Shown: positions 18,760 to 28,116 of the stretch, piece after piece
Layout: every line of letters begins with the position of its first letter
Position numbering within the stretch: position 1 is the first letter of the stretch
Assembly: GCA_000309865.1 (NCBI GenBank)
Contig: AMGN01000052.1
Span: forward strand, 1 to 61,906
Length of the DNA: 61,906 nt
Source: Methanobacterium sp. Maddingley MBC34
GTDB taxonomy: Archaea; Methanobacteriota; Methanobacteria; Methanobacteriales; Methanobacteriaceae
Direction: 5' to 3'
Translations under genes and position numbers: made by a program
The notes under the pieces: generated by a model
What the model was told of the DNA's origin: nothing
Databases searched by the model: none
The model's input: only the letters and a program-made list of their open reading frames with translations

Positions 18760-19128
18760 ATGTCACCCCAAAAGAAATTCAAGAGTATTGATGAGTATAT
18801 AGCCCATTTACCAGAAAATGTTCAGGATATTCTGGAAGAACTACGGGAAGTCATCAGTGAATCAGCACCAGAAGCTGAAGAAACCATTAATTATGGAATT
18901 CCCACATTCAAGGTCAATGGGAAAAACCTGGTGCATTTTGCGGCATACAAAAATCATATTGGATTTTATCCTGCACCTTCAGGCATTGCAGAGTTTAGAA
19001 AAGAACTTTCACAATATAAAAGCTCAAAAGGCGCTGTGCAATTTCCAATAGACAAACCTATCCCCTACCCTCTGGTGAAGAAAATTGTTATTTTTCGAGT
19101 TAAAGAGAATTTGAATAAAAATGGTTAG
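18760..19128 (+). CDS. DUF1801 (YdhG-like) family protein
   Basis: 122 residues. The family pattern is clear: SIDEYIAHLPENVQDILEEL, then EETINYGIPTFKVNGKNLVHFAAYK, then HIGFYPAPSGIAEF. It ends with KKIVIFRVKENL. Members have a frataxin-like fold and are often annotated as putative iron chaperones, though this is unproven for archaeal members. The ATG at 18760 follows GAGG by 6 nt; the TTG at 18748 overlaps that site. It stands alone, converging with the BPL_N gene across a 19-bp repeat array. Confidence 0.88.
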   Translation: MSPQKKFKSIDEYIAHLPENVQDILEELREVISESAPEAEETINYGIPTFKVNGKNLVHFAAYKNHIGFYPAPSGIAEFRKELSQYKSSKGAVQFPIDKPIPYPLVKKIVIFRVKENLNKNG

Positions 19129-19235
19129 AATAAGGATTCAGGGTTAAAATAAAGAGTTAAAGTTAAAATAAGGATTTAAGATTAAAATAAGGATTTGGGC
19201 GTATAATAAGGATTTATGCGCATAATAAGCCATAA
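19129..19235. repeat. 19-bp tandem repeat, about six units
   Basis: AATAAGGATT or a close variant starts at 19129, 19148, 19167, 19186, 19205 and 19224, exactly 19 bp apart. The array begins at the stop codon of the DUF1801 gene and fills the convergent intergenic gap. Confidence 0.75.
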
Positions 19236-19257
19236 ATATTAAAATACGCACATCAAT

Positions 19258-19275
19258 TAAAAAAAACCCCCCATT
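19258..19275 (-). terminator. Candidate terminator of the BPL_N gene
   Basis: On the minus strand the stop codon is followed by a run of six G and then eight T (AATGGGGGGTTTTTTTTAAT). T-rich tracts act as archaeal terminators. No strong hairpin is visible. Confidence 0.4.
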
Positions 19276-20064
19276 TTAAATCTTTTTGGAAGCCCACAGT
19301 ATCATTCTGGCAACCAGTTCTGGTTTAGCAGGATCCAGTTCTGGATGGGGGCCGGATAGGATTATCCTCCCGGAGCCACGTGTATCATCCAATATTGCAG
19401 CATAATCTGCCAAACCTGTTTCATTTTCAGCATAAATAGCCATAGGCGTGTATTTACCTTTTTTATATAATCCTGGGGTGTTTGACACGGGAAATGAAGG
19501 TAATGTAACAGTATCAGTTGTGCTGGGAATGAATGTGCAGGGTTCAATTCTTCCACTGGAATATTTGAGGGTGTTGATACCATAGCTGGTAATGGTTAGG
19601 GGTATTAAACCATCCGCATCAGTATAATTGCAGTCAATGTTGGGTGAAATTCCCCATCCAGAACCATATTCACCATTGTAGTTGGAAGCTGCATAAGCAC
19701 CAGCACATATTCCCATGTAACCATTCCCATCTTCTACAAATTTCTTTATATCACCTGGATTTATGGAAGGGTCGTTGAAAAGGAGTTCTATATCACCCCC
19801 AGATATAACTAAAACATCCTGCCCTGATAATACATCAGAATTTATAACATCAGTGGTGGTGTAATTGAACTCTAGATTGGGATTGTTCTGTTGTGCCTGT
19901 TCCAGGCAGTATATTAATCCCTCCACACTATCGGTAGAGGTGGCCTCCCCCTCATAAATCAGGACATTGACTGATTTAAATTCATTACTGCAAGTGGTTT
20001 TATTAACTTCCCTGAGGTCAAATCCATAAATAGTTACACTGATGGTGAGAATTATCATCACCAC
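19276..20064 (-). CDS. BPL_N domain (class I glutamine amidotransferase-like) membrane-anchored protein
   Basis: 262 residues from the GTG at 20064. An N-terminal hydrophobic helix indicates export or membrane anchoring. The rest matches the biotin-protein-ligase N-terminal domain type: VLVISGGDIELLF, the nucleophile elbow GYMGICAGAYAASNY with Cys, and GSGRIILSGPHPELDP with a His near the end. The substrate is unknown. The start is problematic. The frame extends upstream to a lysine-rich segment, KKFKYTLF, that would complete a signal peptide, but there is no ATG, GTG or TTG there. An ATT at 20094 lies 8 nt after GAGGGGG. Alternatively, one extra G in that run would join the ATG at 20111. Confidence 0.75.
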   Translation of the reverse strand: MVMIILTISVTIYGFDLREVNKTTCSNEFKSVNVLIYEGEATSTDSVEGLIYCLEQAQQNNPNLEFNYTTTDVINSDVLSGQDVLVISGGDIELLFNDPSINPGDIKKFVEDGNGYMGICAGAYAASNYNGEYGSGWGISPNIDCNYTDADGLIPLTITSYGINTLKYSSGRIEPCTFIPSTTDTVTLPSFPVSNTPGLYKKGKYTPMAIYAENETGLADYAAILDDTRGSGRIILSGPHPELDPAKPELVARMILWASKKI

Positions 20065-20560
20065 GATGAATAAGGTGTATTTGAACTTTTTAATTGTTTC
20101 AACCCCCTCATTTTATGGATCTGGAAATCTACTGTTAATTCTACCGCAACTAAACATTATAAAGTTGGATTAACCCTGTTTGAAATTAAATTCTGGAAAT
20201 GATGGAATATCTTCCAAAATCATCCTGTTCTGTTGATTATATTTATGTAATAATTCTTTAAAAAAAGTTTATTTTTTATTCAAAAATAGAAATAACTTAA
20301 CATCCATTATGAAACTAATTCATCCAAACTTAATATTTAATTTTCGAAATGGCACTATCCAACCAATATGTAAAAATGATTGTAGATCAATCCCTCATTA
20401 TATAAAATAGTTTTAATTCTAATCCTTAAATAAAAGGTTAATACTGCGTATTAAGTAAGTCAGTACTTTATTTATTAGTATTTTTCTTTGAATCCTCAGA
20501 TTAATCCGAATATAATAAATAGGGGAGCCGATAATTAGTAAAGATATAATAGGTGATAAC
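20065..20560. other. Divergent intergenic region before the acyl-CoA synthetase gene
   Basis: It includes the upstream coding extension of the BPL_N gene discussed at 20064-20111. A plus-strand TATA-like TATATAAAA lies at about 20398. The dyad AATACT/AGTATT spans 20440-20482. No RNA gene was recognised. Confidence 0.4.
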
Positions 20561-22702
20561 ATGCTTGATATGTTTAATGCTAAATCAGTTGCAGTAATAG
20601 GTGCATCAGAAACAAAGGGTAAAATTGGTTATGACTTAATGACATCCCTCCTAAATTATTATAAAGGTAAAATTGTCCCAATTAATCCTAAAGGTGGTGA
20701 AGTCCTGGGACTTCCGGCCTATAAATCCATAAAGGATCACGGACCGGTAGACCTGGCAGTTATAGTTATACCATCCCATCTGATCCCCTCAACAGTAGAA
20801 GAATGTGGTGAAATAGGGATTAAAAACATTGTTGTGATCTCAGCAGGATTTAAAGAGGTTGACACCGAAGGGGCCAGACTGGAAAACCAGCTGGTGGAAA
20901 TATGCAAAAAATACAAGATTAAACTGGTGGGGCCCAACTGTCTGGGTGTAATGGACACCTACAATGACATGAATGCATCATTCTCATCAGACATCGCCCA
21001 TAAAGGGAAAATATCCTTCATGACCCAATCTGGAGCCATCATGGCTGCTATTCTGGACTATGCTGATAAAAAGAATATAGGATTTTCACGGATCGTCAGC
21101 CTGGGAAATAAAGCAGTGATCAATGAAAATGATTGTATGAAGGATTTCATGGAAGATGATAACACCGAGGTGATAACTGCCTACCTGGAAGGTATTGTAG
21201 ACGGGCCGGGCTTCATAGATGCCTGTCGAGAAGCTTCAAGGAAAAAACCAGTTCTGGTTATCAAGTCAGGTACAACTTCCAAGGGATCAGAAGCAGTTTC
21301 TTCCCATACCGGTACCATTGCCGGATCTGATTCAGCTTACGAAGCAGCTTTCTCCCAGTGCGGAATCATCCGTGTGAATTCCCTGGACGAGATGATGGAC
21401 TACAGCAGTGCCCTGGCATTATCACCCCTCCCCAAGGGTAAAAAGATAGCCATAATCACCAATGCCGGTGGTCCGGCCATTATGACCACTGACGCTGCAA
21501 TAAAAGCTGGACTGGAAATGGCCGAACTCACCACAGCCTCTAAAGAAAAATTAAATGAAGGATTACCTGATACTGCCAGTGTACTGAATCCAGTGGATGT
21601 TTTGGGTGATGCCACTCCCGAAAGGTACGCTTTTACCCTGGAAACTGTTTTAGAGGATCCCAATGTGGATGGAGTGATCTACCTTGTAACACCCCAGTCA
21701 GTCACTGACCCGGAGGGAATTGCTCAGGTTGCCATTGATCATGCTAAAAAAACTGAAAAACCAATTTTATGCAGTTTCTTCGGAGGAACTCGTTTTGAAG
21801 GGGCTGAAAAACTCCTGGCAGAAGAGCAGGTGCCCAACTACCTCTACCCCAAAAGGGCTGTTAAAAGCATGAAAACCCTGTATGATTATACCATCATCCG
21901 CAAACAGGAGTACCCCAAATCTCCAGAATTTGATGTGGATAAAAATCTGGTTAAAAACATCATAGAAAATGCCCGGGAAAAAGGCATGCACACCCTGGGT
22001 CTGGAGTCACTGGACATCCTGAAAGCTTATGGAATACCCACAGTGGGTACTGCCATCACCAAAACATCGGCAGAGACTGTGAAAGCGGCTGAAGAAATAG
22101 GATATCCTCTGGTTATGAAGATCGTTTCTCCCCAGATTTCACACAAATCAGATGTGGGTGGAATAAAACTCAACCTCAAAAGTGCAGATGAAGTGAAAGC
22201 TGCATACGAGGATATGATGAAAAACATCCCCCTGATGGAGCCTGAAGCAGATCTGGAGGGTGTTCAGTTACAGAAAATGTTATCCGGTGGTACTGAAGTT
22301 ATCATCGGTATGGTGCAGGACCCTACCTTTGGTTCCATGCTCATGTTTGGACTGGGTGGTATATACGTGGAAGTCCTGGAGGATGTTAAATTTGCCATTG
22401 CCCCTGTAAATGAAGGGGAAGCCAAGGATATGATAAGACAGATCAAAACTCATGAACTTCTGGAAGGCGCCAGGGGAGATAAACCCAAGGATGTGGATTC
22501 CATTGCTGACATAATACTCCGGATCTCACAACTGGTCACTGACTTCCCTGAGATCAACGAGTTTGAAATTAACCCATTAATGGTTTTCAATGAAGGAGAT
22601 GGAGCACTGGCTGTTGATATGCGATTAATGTTGAAAGAAGGAGGATCTGAAGACCTGTTACAGAGTTCCCCTTTATCAACCCGGATGAAATCAACCCATT
22701 AA
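20561..22702 (+). CDS. acd: ADP-forming acetate/acyl-CoA synthetase, fused alpha-beta
   Basis: 713 residues. The enzyme interconverts acyl-CoA + ADP + Pi with acid + CoA + ATP. The order is an N-terminal CoA-binding Rossmann domain (about 1-130, AVIGASETKGKIG), succinyl-CoA-ligase-like domains (about 145-450) with the phosphorylatable His in SSHTGTIAGS (His249), then an ATP-grasp domain (about 480-700, VMKIVSPQISHKSDVGG). ATP-grasp metal ligands are indicated by EINEFEINPLMV. The fused form is common in methanogens and anaerobes. AGGTGAT lies 4 nt before the ATG. The acyl specificity (acetate, aryl or branched chain) cannot be read here. A hairpin terminator follows. Confidence 0.93.
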   Translation: MLDMFNAKSVAVIGASETKGKIGYDLMTSLLNYYKGKIVPINPKGGEVLGLPAYKSIKDHGPVDLAVIVIPSHLIPSTVEECGEIGIKNIVVISAGFKEVDTEGARLENQLVEICKKYKIKLVGPNCLGVMDTYNDMNASFSSDIAHKGKISFMTQSGAIMAAILDYADKKNIGFSRIVSLGNKAVINENDCMKDFMEDDNTEVITAYLEGIVDGPGFIDACREASRKKPVLVIKSGTTSKGSEAVSSHTGTIAGSDSAYEAAFSQCGIIRVNSLDEMMDYSSALALSPLPKGKKIAIITNAGGPAIMTTDAAIKAGLEMAELTTASKEKLNEGLPDTASVLNPVDVLGDATPERYAFTLETVLEDPNVDGVIYLVTPQSVTDPEGIAQVAIDHAKKTEKPILCSFFGGTRFEGAEKLLAEEQVPNYLYPKRAVKSMKTLYDYTIIRKQEYPKSPEFDVDKNLVKNIIENAREKGMHTLGLESLDILKAYGIPTVGTAITKTSAETVKAAEEIGYPLVMKIVSPQISHKSDVGGIKLNLKSADEVKAAYEDMMKNIPLMEPEADLEGVQLQKMLSGGTEVIIGMVQDPTFGSMLMFGLGGIYVEVLEDVKFAIAPVNEGEAKDMIRQIKTHELLEGARGDKPKDVDSIADIILRISQLVTDFPEINEFEINPLMVFNEGDGALAVDMRLMLKEGGSEDLLQSSPLSTRMKSTH

Positions 22703-23340
22703 ATGTCAAGAAATTGAGTATTAACTAATGATTGGTATTTAAGGATGCCAATCCTTTTTTAAAGTTCAATCCTTTTTTTAAATATTTTTTTTGGATAAAT
22801 TATTATAGTTGCTTTTTTTACATAAAATAACTAATTTTTTATTAATATCACCAAAAAACTCTATTGAACTGTTTTTAGAATTAATAAGACTGTTTTTCTA
22901 CTTTATCCATGTTATAAAATTATATTAAATATAATTACCATATTAAAAACAGGAAAACTTAGAGTAAATGAGGAATTATCATACTGGATTAACTAAAAAA
23001 AGGAGTTAAAAACCACCTAAAAAGTTGTTAAATCAACTTAATTATTATGTAGCCGCCCTGCTTAAAGTCACAAAAAACGTTTACCCCTTTTATTTATATG
23101 TGAATTATATAATCTAATGTAGAAAATGTTCAGATTGTTAATCAATAACCACATAATTGTATTATAAATTAAATTTTCCCTAACCAAACGTGAAAATGAA
23201 TTTAATGAAATTTCAAGATTTTAATTTAATTATTAATCATGCTTTGAATGCAAAAATAATTAGAATGTAAGGGAATAGATGAAATTAAAATAAAATAGAA
23301 TAGATGGAAAATATCTGCATGTGAAAATTAAAGTGTTAAA
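22703..23340. other. Intergenic region with terminator and long kinase leader
   Basis: It contains the acd terminator (22730-22760), a small dyad AAGTTG/CAACTT near 23022, and a local GC patch near 23050. A TATA-like TTTATATG at 23093-23100 would give the kinase gene a leader of over 200 nt. GAATAGATG occurs twice in that leader. No RNA gene was recognised. Confidence 0.45.
22730..22760 (+). terminator. Hairpin terminator after acd
   Basis: GATTGGTAT (22730-22738) and ATGCCAATC (22745-22753) can pair with one wobble around a 6-nt loop. A CTTTTTT run follows at once. Confidence 0.7.
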
Positions 23341-25710
23341 ATGAAGAAAACGCCATTAATATCCTTTAAAAATGCAGTTTTTTTATCAGTTATTATCTTG
23401 ATTAGTTTTATCACTATTGCGCTGCTCCTGCAGGGCGAACCAACTCAGAGAATGATTTTCAGTGATCTGGCCAGCCCCCTAATTGGATTAATAGTGAGTA
23501 TAAGTTTGTTCTATGCATCATATCGCTCCCGCGGAGGGGGGCAGCGCATGCAAATTGCCTGGATGCTCATGGGAGTTGCCGTTTTGTGCTATGCTCTGGG
23601 GGATATAACCTGGGGCGTGTTAGAGTTGGGTTATAATCAAAATCCATTTCCATCTGTAGCTGATATTTTTTACCTGTTATTTTATCCTCTTTTTGCCCTG
23701 GGTATTTATTTCCTGCCACGAGATAAGTTCAGCCGTTTGGAAGAACTGAAAATCATTCTGGAAATGGGAATTGTGATACTGACTGTGGGTCTTATTTTCT
23801 GGATTTTCTTAATAGAACCTAATCTTTCCAATCAGGAAGAGTTTCTAGGTAGTTTAATAACCATAACTTCCATTATAGGTGATTTTGTCCTGTTTTTCGC
23901 CCTTATGAGGCTCATATATAGTCGGTTTAAAGAGGAATACTACGGTCCGTTGATACTTCTAGGTTTAGGCATGATTTCTCTAATTGTAAGTGATTCTATT
24001 TACTCCTACCAGACATTGCATGGAACCTACATTTCTGGGGGTTTACTGGATACAGGATGGATACTGGGTTTGTTATTGGTTGGTTTAGCAGCCATTTTAC
24101 AGGCCAGTGATAAAAAATACAACTTTTACCAGTATATTGAATTTTTACCATTTGCCAAACGATCAAGTTTTAATTCATATTTACCTCTTTTCTGGGTTCT
24201 AGTTGCATTTATACTGCTTGTATGGGCCAATAAAATCCAACCTAAACCGAATATGGAGTTAATAGAATTAGTAGTAGGGGTTATCATTTTTATGGTGCTC
24301 CTTCGCCAGTTACTTACTGAAAAATCGTTATTTTTAAGTGAAAAAAATTATCGTGAACTGGTGGATAATGCTATGGTTGGTATTTACAAAACCAATTTAG
24401 CAGGGGATATAATTTTTGGCAATGAATCCCTGGCAAAAATATTTGAATTTGAGACTGTGGAAGATCTCAAGGCAAAAAAAATCATAGAATTATATAAAAA
24501 TCCAGAAACAAGGAAAAAATTCATTGCTAAACTTAAAACTGAAACTAAATTAAGCCAATATGAATTGGAAATGATTTCCAGGACGGGTAGGACAATTAAC
24601 ATGTTAATAAGTGCTAACCTGACAGACGACATCATATCTGGTATGTTAATGGACATCACCCACCGTAAAAATACAGAAAAAGCATTACAGGATAACGAAG
24701 AGAAATACAGGTCTCTTTTTGGATCCAACCCAAACTACACTATACTTATGGATTTAAATGGTGTTATTCTGGATGTTAACCTTGCTGCATCTGAATTTAC
24801 CGGTTTGTCTCCCGGAGAATTAATTGGTAGAAACCTCCCGGAGCTGGGAATATTTCCCTCTGAAGACATCACCTTTCAGAGGGAAAAATTTTCACATGCT
24901 CTAAGTGGAGAGACTGTCAAACCATTCCAATACAGGTTGATTAACAAAAAAGGCGATTACAATTGGGTTGAATCCCAATTAGTCCCTATTAAAAAGGATG
25001 GTAAAATTAATTCCGTCCTGGTGATTGCCACTGATATAACTCAAAGGAAAAACGCCATTGATAACTTAAAAACAACGGTGAATGAGAAGAAGCTTCTGAT
25101 TAAGGAGATACACCACCGGGTGAAAAATAACATGCAGATCATATCCAGCTTACTCAGCCTGCAAAGCCAGCATTTGAAAGATGATGAGGAAGTTGCTCTG
25201 GATGTTTTAAAGGAGAGTCAGAACAGGGTTAAGTCCATGGCCATGATCCATGAAAAGCTATACATGTCCAAAGATTTCACCCATATTAAATTCGAAGAGT
25301 ATGTCCAGAGACTTGTTTCTGATTTATTCTATTCATACCAGACCACCTTAAAAAATGTTAAGTTCAAGGTAGATGTGGATGATGTTGACCTTAATATGGA
25401 GACTGCAGTTCCCTGTGGATTGATAATAAGTGAACTAACCTCTAACAGCCTAAAACACGCATTCCCCCAGGGAAGAGAAGGAGAAGTATATGTATCCCTT
25501 AAAGAAGACCAGGGCGAATATGAGATGGTAATAATAGATAATGGAATTGGCATTCCACCGGATTTCGACTTTAAACACCCAGAATCACTTGGCCTGCAAC
25601 TGGTAAATAATTTAACAAAACAACTGGATGGTGAGATCAAGCTCGATAGAAGCCATGGAACTAAATTTACAATCAAATTTAAAGAATTAACCTATAAAAA
25701 AAGGTTTTAA
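23341..25710 (+). CDS. Membrane sensor histidine kinase: 10-TM N-terminus, two PAS domains, HisKA_2, HATPase
   Basis: 789 residues. The first ~330 residues contain about ten hydrophobic helices forming an integral membrane sensor region of unknown family. Two PAS/PAC units follow (about 340-440, ending MDITHRK; 455-575, ending TDITQRK). The kinase core has HisKA_2 (EIHHRVKNNMQIISSLLSLQ, phosphoacceptor His) and HATPase_c with N-box NSLKHAF and DNGIGIP. The core closely resembles that of the 1360-residue kinase at 14380, suggesting a shared family of partners. No strong ribosome binding site precedes the ATG. The signal could be membrane state or a quinone-like or gas ligand, but the sequence does not say. 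Confidence 0.93.
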   Translation: MKKTPLISFKNAVFLSVIILISFITIALLLQGEPTQRMIFSDLASPLIGLIVSISLFYASYRSRGGGQRMQIAWMLMGVAVLCYALGDITWGVLELGYNQNPFPSVADIFYLLFYPLFALGIYFLPRDKFSRLEELKIILEMGIVILTVGLIFWIFLIEPNLSNQEEFLGSLITITSIIGDFVLFFALMRLIYSRFKEEYYGPLILLGLGMISLIVSDSIYSYQTLHGTYISGGLLDTGWILGLLLVGLAAILQASDKKYNFYQYIEFLPFAKRSSFNSYLPLFWVLVAFILLVWANKIQPKPNMELIELVVGVIIFMVLLRQLLTEKSLFLSEKNYRELVDNAMVGIYKTNLAGDIIFGNESLAKIFEFETVEDLKAKKIIELYKNPETRKKFIAKLKTETKLSQYELEMISRTGRTINMLISANLTDDIISGMLMDITHRKNTEKALQDNEEKYRSLFGSNPNYTILMDLNGVILDVNLAASEFTGLSPGELIGRNLPELGIFPSEDITFQREKFSHALSGETVKPFQYRLINKKGDYNWVESQLVPIKKDGKINSVLVIATDITQRKNAIDNLKTTVNEKKLLIKEIHHRVKNNMQIISSLLSLQSQHLKDDEEVALDVLKESQNRVKSMAMIHEKLYMSKDFTHIKFEEYVQRLVSDLFYSYQTTLKNVKFKVDVDDVDLNMETAVPCGLIISELTSNSLKHAFPQGREGEVYVSLKEDQGEYEMVIIDNGIGIPPDFDFKHPESLGLQLVNNLTKQLDGEIKLDRSHGTKFTIKFKELTYKKRF

Positions 25711-25833
25711 ATAAGTATGGAATTTATTAAACAAATGGATCCTGTAAGAGAATCTGAATATTAAATAATAATAATATTTGAATATAACTAAATACAAGTT
25801 TAAGTAAAAATTAGATAAAAAAGAGGTAATACT

Positions 25834-26064
25834 ATGGATGTAGGTATGTTAACAGTGCAGTATCTAAACGGGAACGAGGAATCCTTCGATATTTCCCATG
25901 ATGATGTGGATCAAATAAAGGTTATGGAAGACAGGATGGTTATCAGTTTCAGTAAAACCAAGTCCAACCCTAAAAACAGGTGCAAAGTTATAATTACAAG
26001 TAACCTATCAAGTTATGAGATCTCACCATGTGATCTGGAAGGATTAATTACCTCTTTCCGATAG
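25834..26064 (+). CDS. Small hypothetical protein (76 aa) downstream of the membrane kinase
   Basis: A soluble acidic protein starting MDVGMLTVQYLNGNEESFDI. It has two cysteines (NRCKV and SPCDL) and a beta-strand-rich pattern that suggests a compact barrel-like or ubiquitin-sized fold. GAGGT lies 6 nt before the ATG, and the gene follows the kinase by 123 nt. No family was recognised. It could be cotranscribed with the kinase, but no functional link is shown. Confidence 0.65.
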   Translation: MDVGMLTVQYLNGNEESFDISHDDVDQIKVMEDRMVISFSKTKSNPKNRCKVIITSNLSSYEISPCDLEGLITSFR

Positions 26065-26086
26065 AACATGTTTTTTTTTGATCAAA

Positions 26087-26145
26087 ATAAGTGAATAGTC
26101 GGATTAAAAATAAGTGAATAGGTAATCTAAAAATTAAATAAGTAA
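26087..26145. repeat. 22-bp degenerate tandem repeat
   Basis: AATAAGTGAATAG occurs at 26087 and 26109, with a degenerate third copy (AATAAGTAATA) near 26137. It fills the gap before the ferredoxin gene. Confidence 0.55.
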
Positions 26146-26149
26146 TAAC

Positions 26150-26347
26150 CTAAAAATTCTCGTGTTTCACTGCATCCTCAGGGCAGTTGTCCACACACAT
26201 GCCACAGAGTATGCAGTTATCTGTATCCCCCACCATGGGTACCGAATCTTTATCATCCTGCTGGAAAATACCCACCGGACAGTTGGTAACACAGGTACCG
26301 CACTTGCTGCACAATTCCGGATCGATTTCTATTTTTGGCATGTTCAT
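26150..26347 (-). CDS. 2[4Fe-4S] ferredoxin
   Basis: 65 residues. Two canonical cluster motifs are visible: C13-x2-C16-x2-C19-x3-CP and C45-x2-C48-x2-C51-x3-CP. It is a low-potential electron carrier in the cytoplasm; methanogens use many such proteins with hydrogenases and CoA-dependent oxidoreductases. The ATG at 26347 is only 3 nt from GGGAGG, so the ATG at 26341 may be the real start (63 aa). It stands alone, so its redox partner is unknown. Confidence 0.95.
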   Translation of the reverse strand: MNMPKIEIDPELCSKCGTCVTNCPVGIFQQDDKDSVPMVGDTDNCILCGMCVDNCPEDAVKHENF

Positions 26348-26763
26348 TTTCCTCCCATAAAATTAGATATTATGGGGATGGACTAAAATAATTTTTCACC
26401 CTATTTATATCATACCATTTTTTTACAAAACTGCCCATCCCAACAAAAAAAACCCCAAGTTGATTTTTTTGGTTGTGATTTTAACTATGCTGATGGTGGT
26501 GATGAAAAATTCACGAAATAGGCGTTTTTCAATAAATCCATATATACTAACTCCTAAAAATAAAGCATTTTCTTGAATTAATTATTTTACTCAAATTATT
26601 ATGATAAATAATGAGTCTGTATAAACAATTATAATTAGTATTCATTAATAAAATCACACTACCTCTGGGAAAACTGTGGGAATAAATCTTACAGGTAAAT
26701 AGAAATTACACTAAAAAACATTAACTTCTACATTAAAATTTCTTAATGAGGATAGAACAATCA
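26342..26763. other. Intergenic region upstream of ferredoxin
   Basis: This is AT-rich. A tract at about 26441-26475 (CAAAAAAAACCCC ... TTTTTTTGG) could form a T-rich terminator for the minus-strand gene at 26764. No other gene or RNA was recognised. Confidence 0.4.
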
Positions 26764-27168
26764 TCAGTCCTGCTGGATGAATTCAATGAGGATGCCAGTT
26801 AACTCTTCTATTGCTTTCAGGAATTCTCTAAATGTTGGAGGGTAACTGTTGGCACCATGGGATTCAACTTTCATATCTCTGAATATAATATCCACTTCCC
26901 ATTCATCCCCATCTACACAACTATCCAAACAGTTGACAATGTACTCTTCATACCAGTCCCAAACATTTATTTCATTCAAATAATGCCAAAAATCTTCCCA
27001 TTCTTCGTTACTGGGCATGATTTTCTGTTCATCTTGATTTTCATTATCAGAAAACTGTTTTATAAGTAGAACATTGTATTCCCATTTTAAAGAGAAAAAA
27101 TAACCAGTATTCAATGCTTCGTATTTGATGCATAGTGTTTTAGGGTTTAAATCGTTCATTCTAATCAT
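26764..27168 (-). CDS. Hypothetical acidic protein (134 aa)
   Basis: A soluble, strongly acidic, aromatic-rich protein. The centre has WEDFWHYLNEINVWDWYEEY, followed by cysteines in VNCLDSCVDGDEWEVDIIF, and a C-terminal helix, TFREFLKAIEELTGILIEFI. This resembles small stand-alone proteins often annotated only as hypothetical. The ATG at 27168 lacks a clear ribosome binding site, and the internal ATG at residue 4 is an alternative. It follows the DUF6282 gene by 27 nt on the same strand, so cotranscription is likely. No function is assigned. Confidence 0.65.
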   Translation of the reverse strand: MIRMNDLNPKTLCIKYEALNTGYFFSLKWEYNVLLIKQFSDNENQDEQKIMPSNEEWEDFWHYLNEINVWDWYEEYIVNCLDSCVDGDEWEVDIIFRDMKVESHGANSYPPTFREFLKAIEELTGILIEFIQQD

Positions 27169-27195
27169 TAAACTTTTTTTTAGAATGTACTGTTC

Positions 27196-27990
27196 TTAAT
27201 CACATATAAGTTTTTTAGGGTTATCCTGACACATCAGTGTCACATCTTCCCAGGAGATTCCCTGCTTGATCATGCTGGCCATCATCATCTGCATTCCCAC
27301 CACAGGTCGGGGATTGTGGTCTTGTCCGAAGTCTGTGGCCAGGATACAGTGTTTGGCTCCCACCTCTTTTATGGACTCAGCCATAATTTCCGGATCAAGT
27401 TTATCGTGTCGGGGCATAGTGGCCACCCAACAGTGTTCCAAATAAGCATATCGAGACATTTCCTTCTGTTCGTCCAGTGATGCTCCCACTACCCTTGTCA
27501 GGGGATGGTTTACCATTATTTTTTCTACACCCAAACTGCGGCACTGATCCAGAACCTGGAATATACCTTGGGGATTCAGGTGGCCTGTGGCCAGAACCAG
27601 GTTTTTTTCTTTTACCAAGTGGAGGATTTCATCCAATGCATCTGGTTCAAGTTCTACTTCCTCATGATGGATGGTAGGGAGCCATACTATCTTACCCCCC
27701 ATTGAGGCCATGCTGCGAACTGCTTCGGGATTTAAACCACCTACAGTGAGATTGAGGGTTACCCCACCAAATACTGGTAGGCCCGTAACCCATTGGGCCA
27801 GGTAAGCCCGTCCAGCAGTGGATTCTACATGGGATTTAAGCACAATTCCTGCCATACCCTTCTCCTGGGCCTCCAGAGCAGCTTCGTAATCATTCAACAA
27901 TCGGGGTTTAACATCAGGACTGGTGTGGATGTGGGTGTCCATAAAATCAGTGAGGATTTCTGTCTGCTTCGTTTCGGGGTTGGGATTCAT
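27196..27990 (-). CDS. DUF6282 family metal-dependent hydrolase-like protein
   Basis: 264 residues. An amidohydrolase/PHP-like TIM-barrel pattern is visible: FMDTHIHTSPDVKPR at the N-terminus as a metal-binding HxH, LKSHVESTAGRA, WLPTIHHEE and LATGHLNP, then ILATDFGQDHNP with the late Asp. These His and Asp residues fit a divalent-metal hydrolase. The substrate is unknown. GGATTTTGAAGAT precedes the ATG. It lies between the acidic hypothetical gene and the fumarase beta gene on the same strand, but the gap to fumarase is 126 nt, so a single operon is uncertain. Confidence 0.85.
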   Translation of the reverse strand: MNPNPETKQTEILTDFMDTHIHTSPDVKPRLLNDYEAALEAQEKGMAGIVLKSHVESTAGRAYLAQWVTGLPVFGGVTLNLTVGGLNPEAVRSMASMGGKIVWLPTIHHEEVELEPDALDEILHLVKEKNLVLATGHLNPQGIFQVLDQCRSLGVEKIMVNHPLTRVVGASLDEQKEMSRYAYLEHCWVATMPRHDKLDPEIMAESIKEVGAKHCILATDFGQDHNPRPVVGMQMMMASMIKQGISWEDVTLMCQDNPKKLICD

Positions 27991-28116
27991 ATCTTCAAAA
28001 TCCTATATCTTCAAAAAATCTATATATTTCTGATCCTGTTATTTTAGGGAGTTTATTTTATTTTTTTAAGTAGTTCAAACTTCAATAAATAATAAGGGCA
28101 AATATTGGGTTATTTT

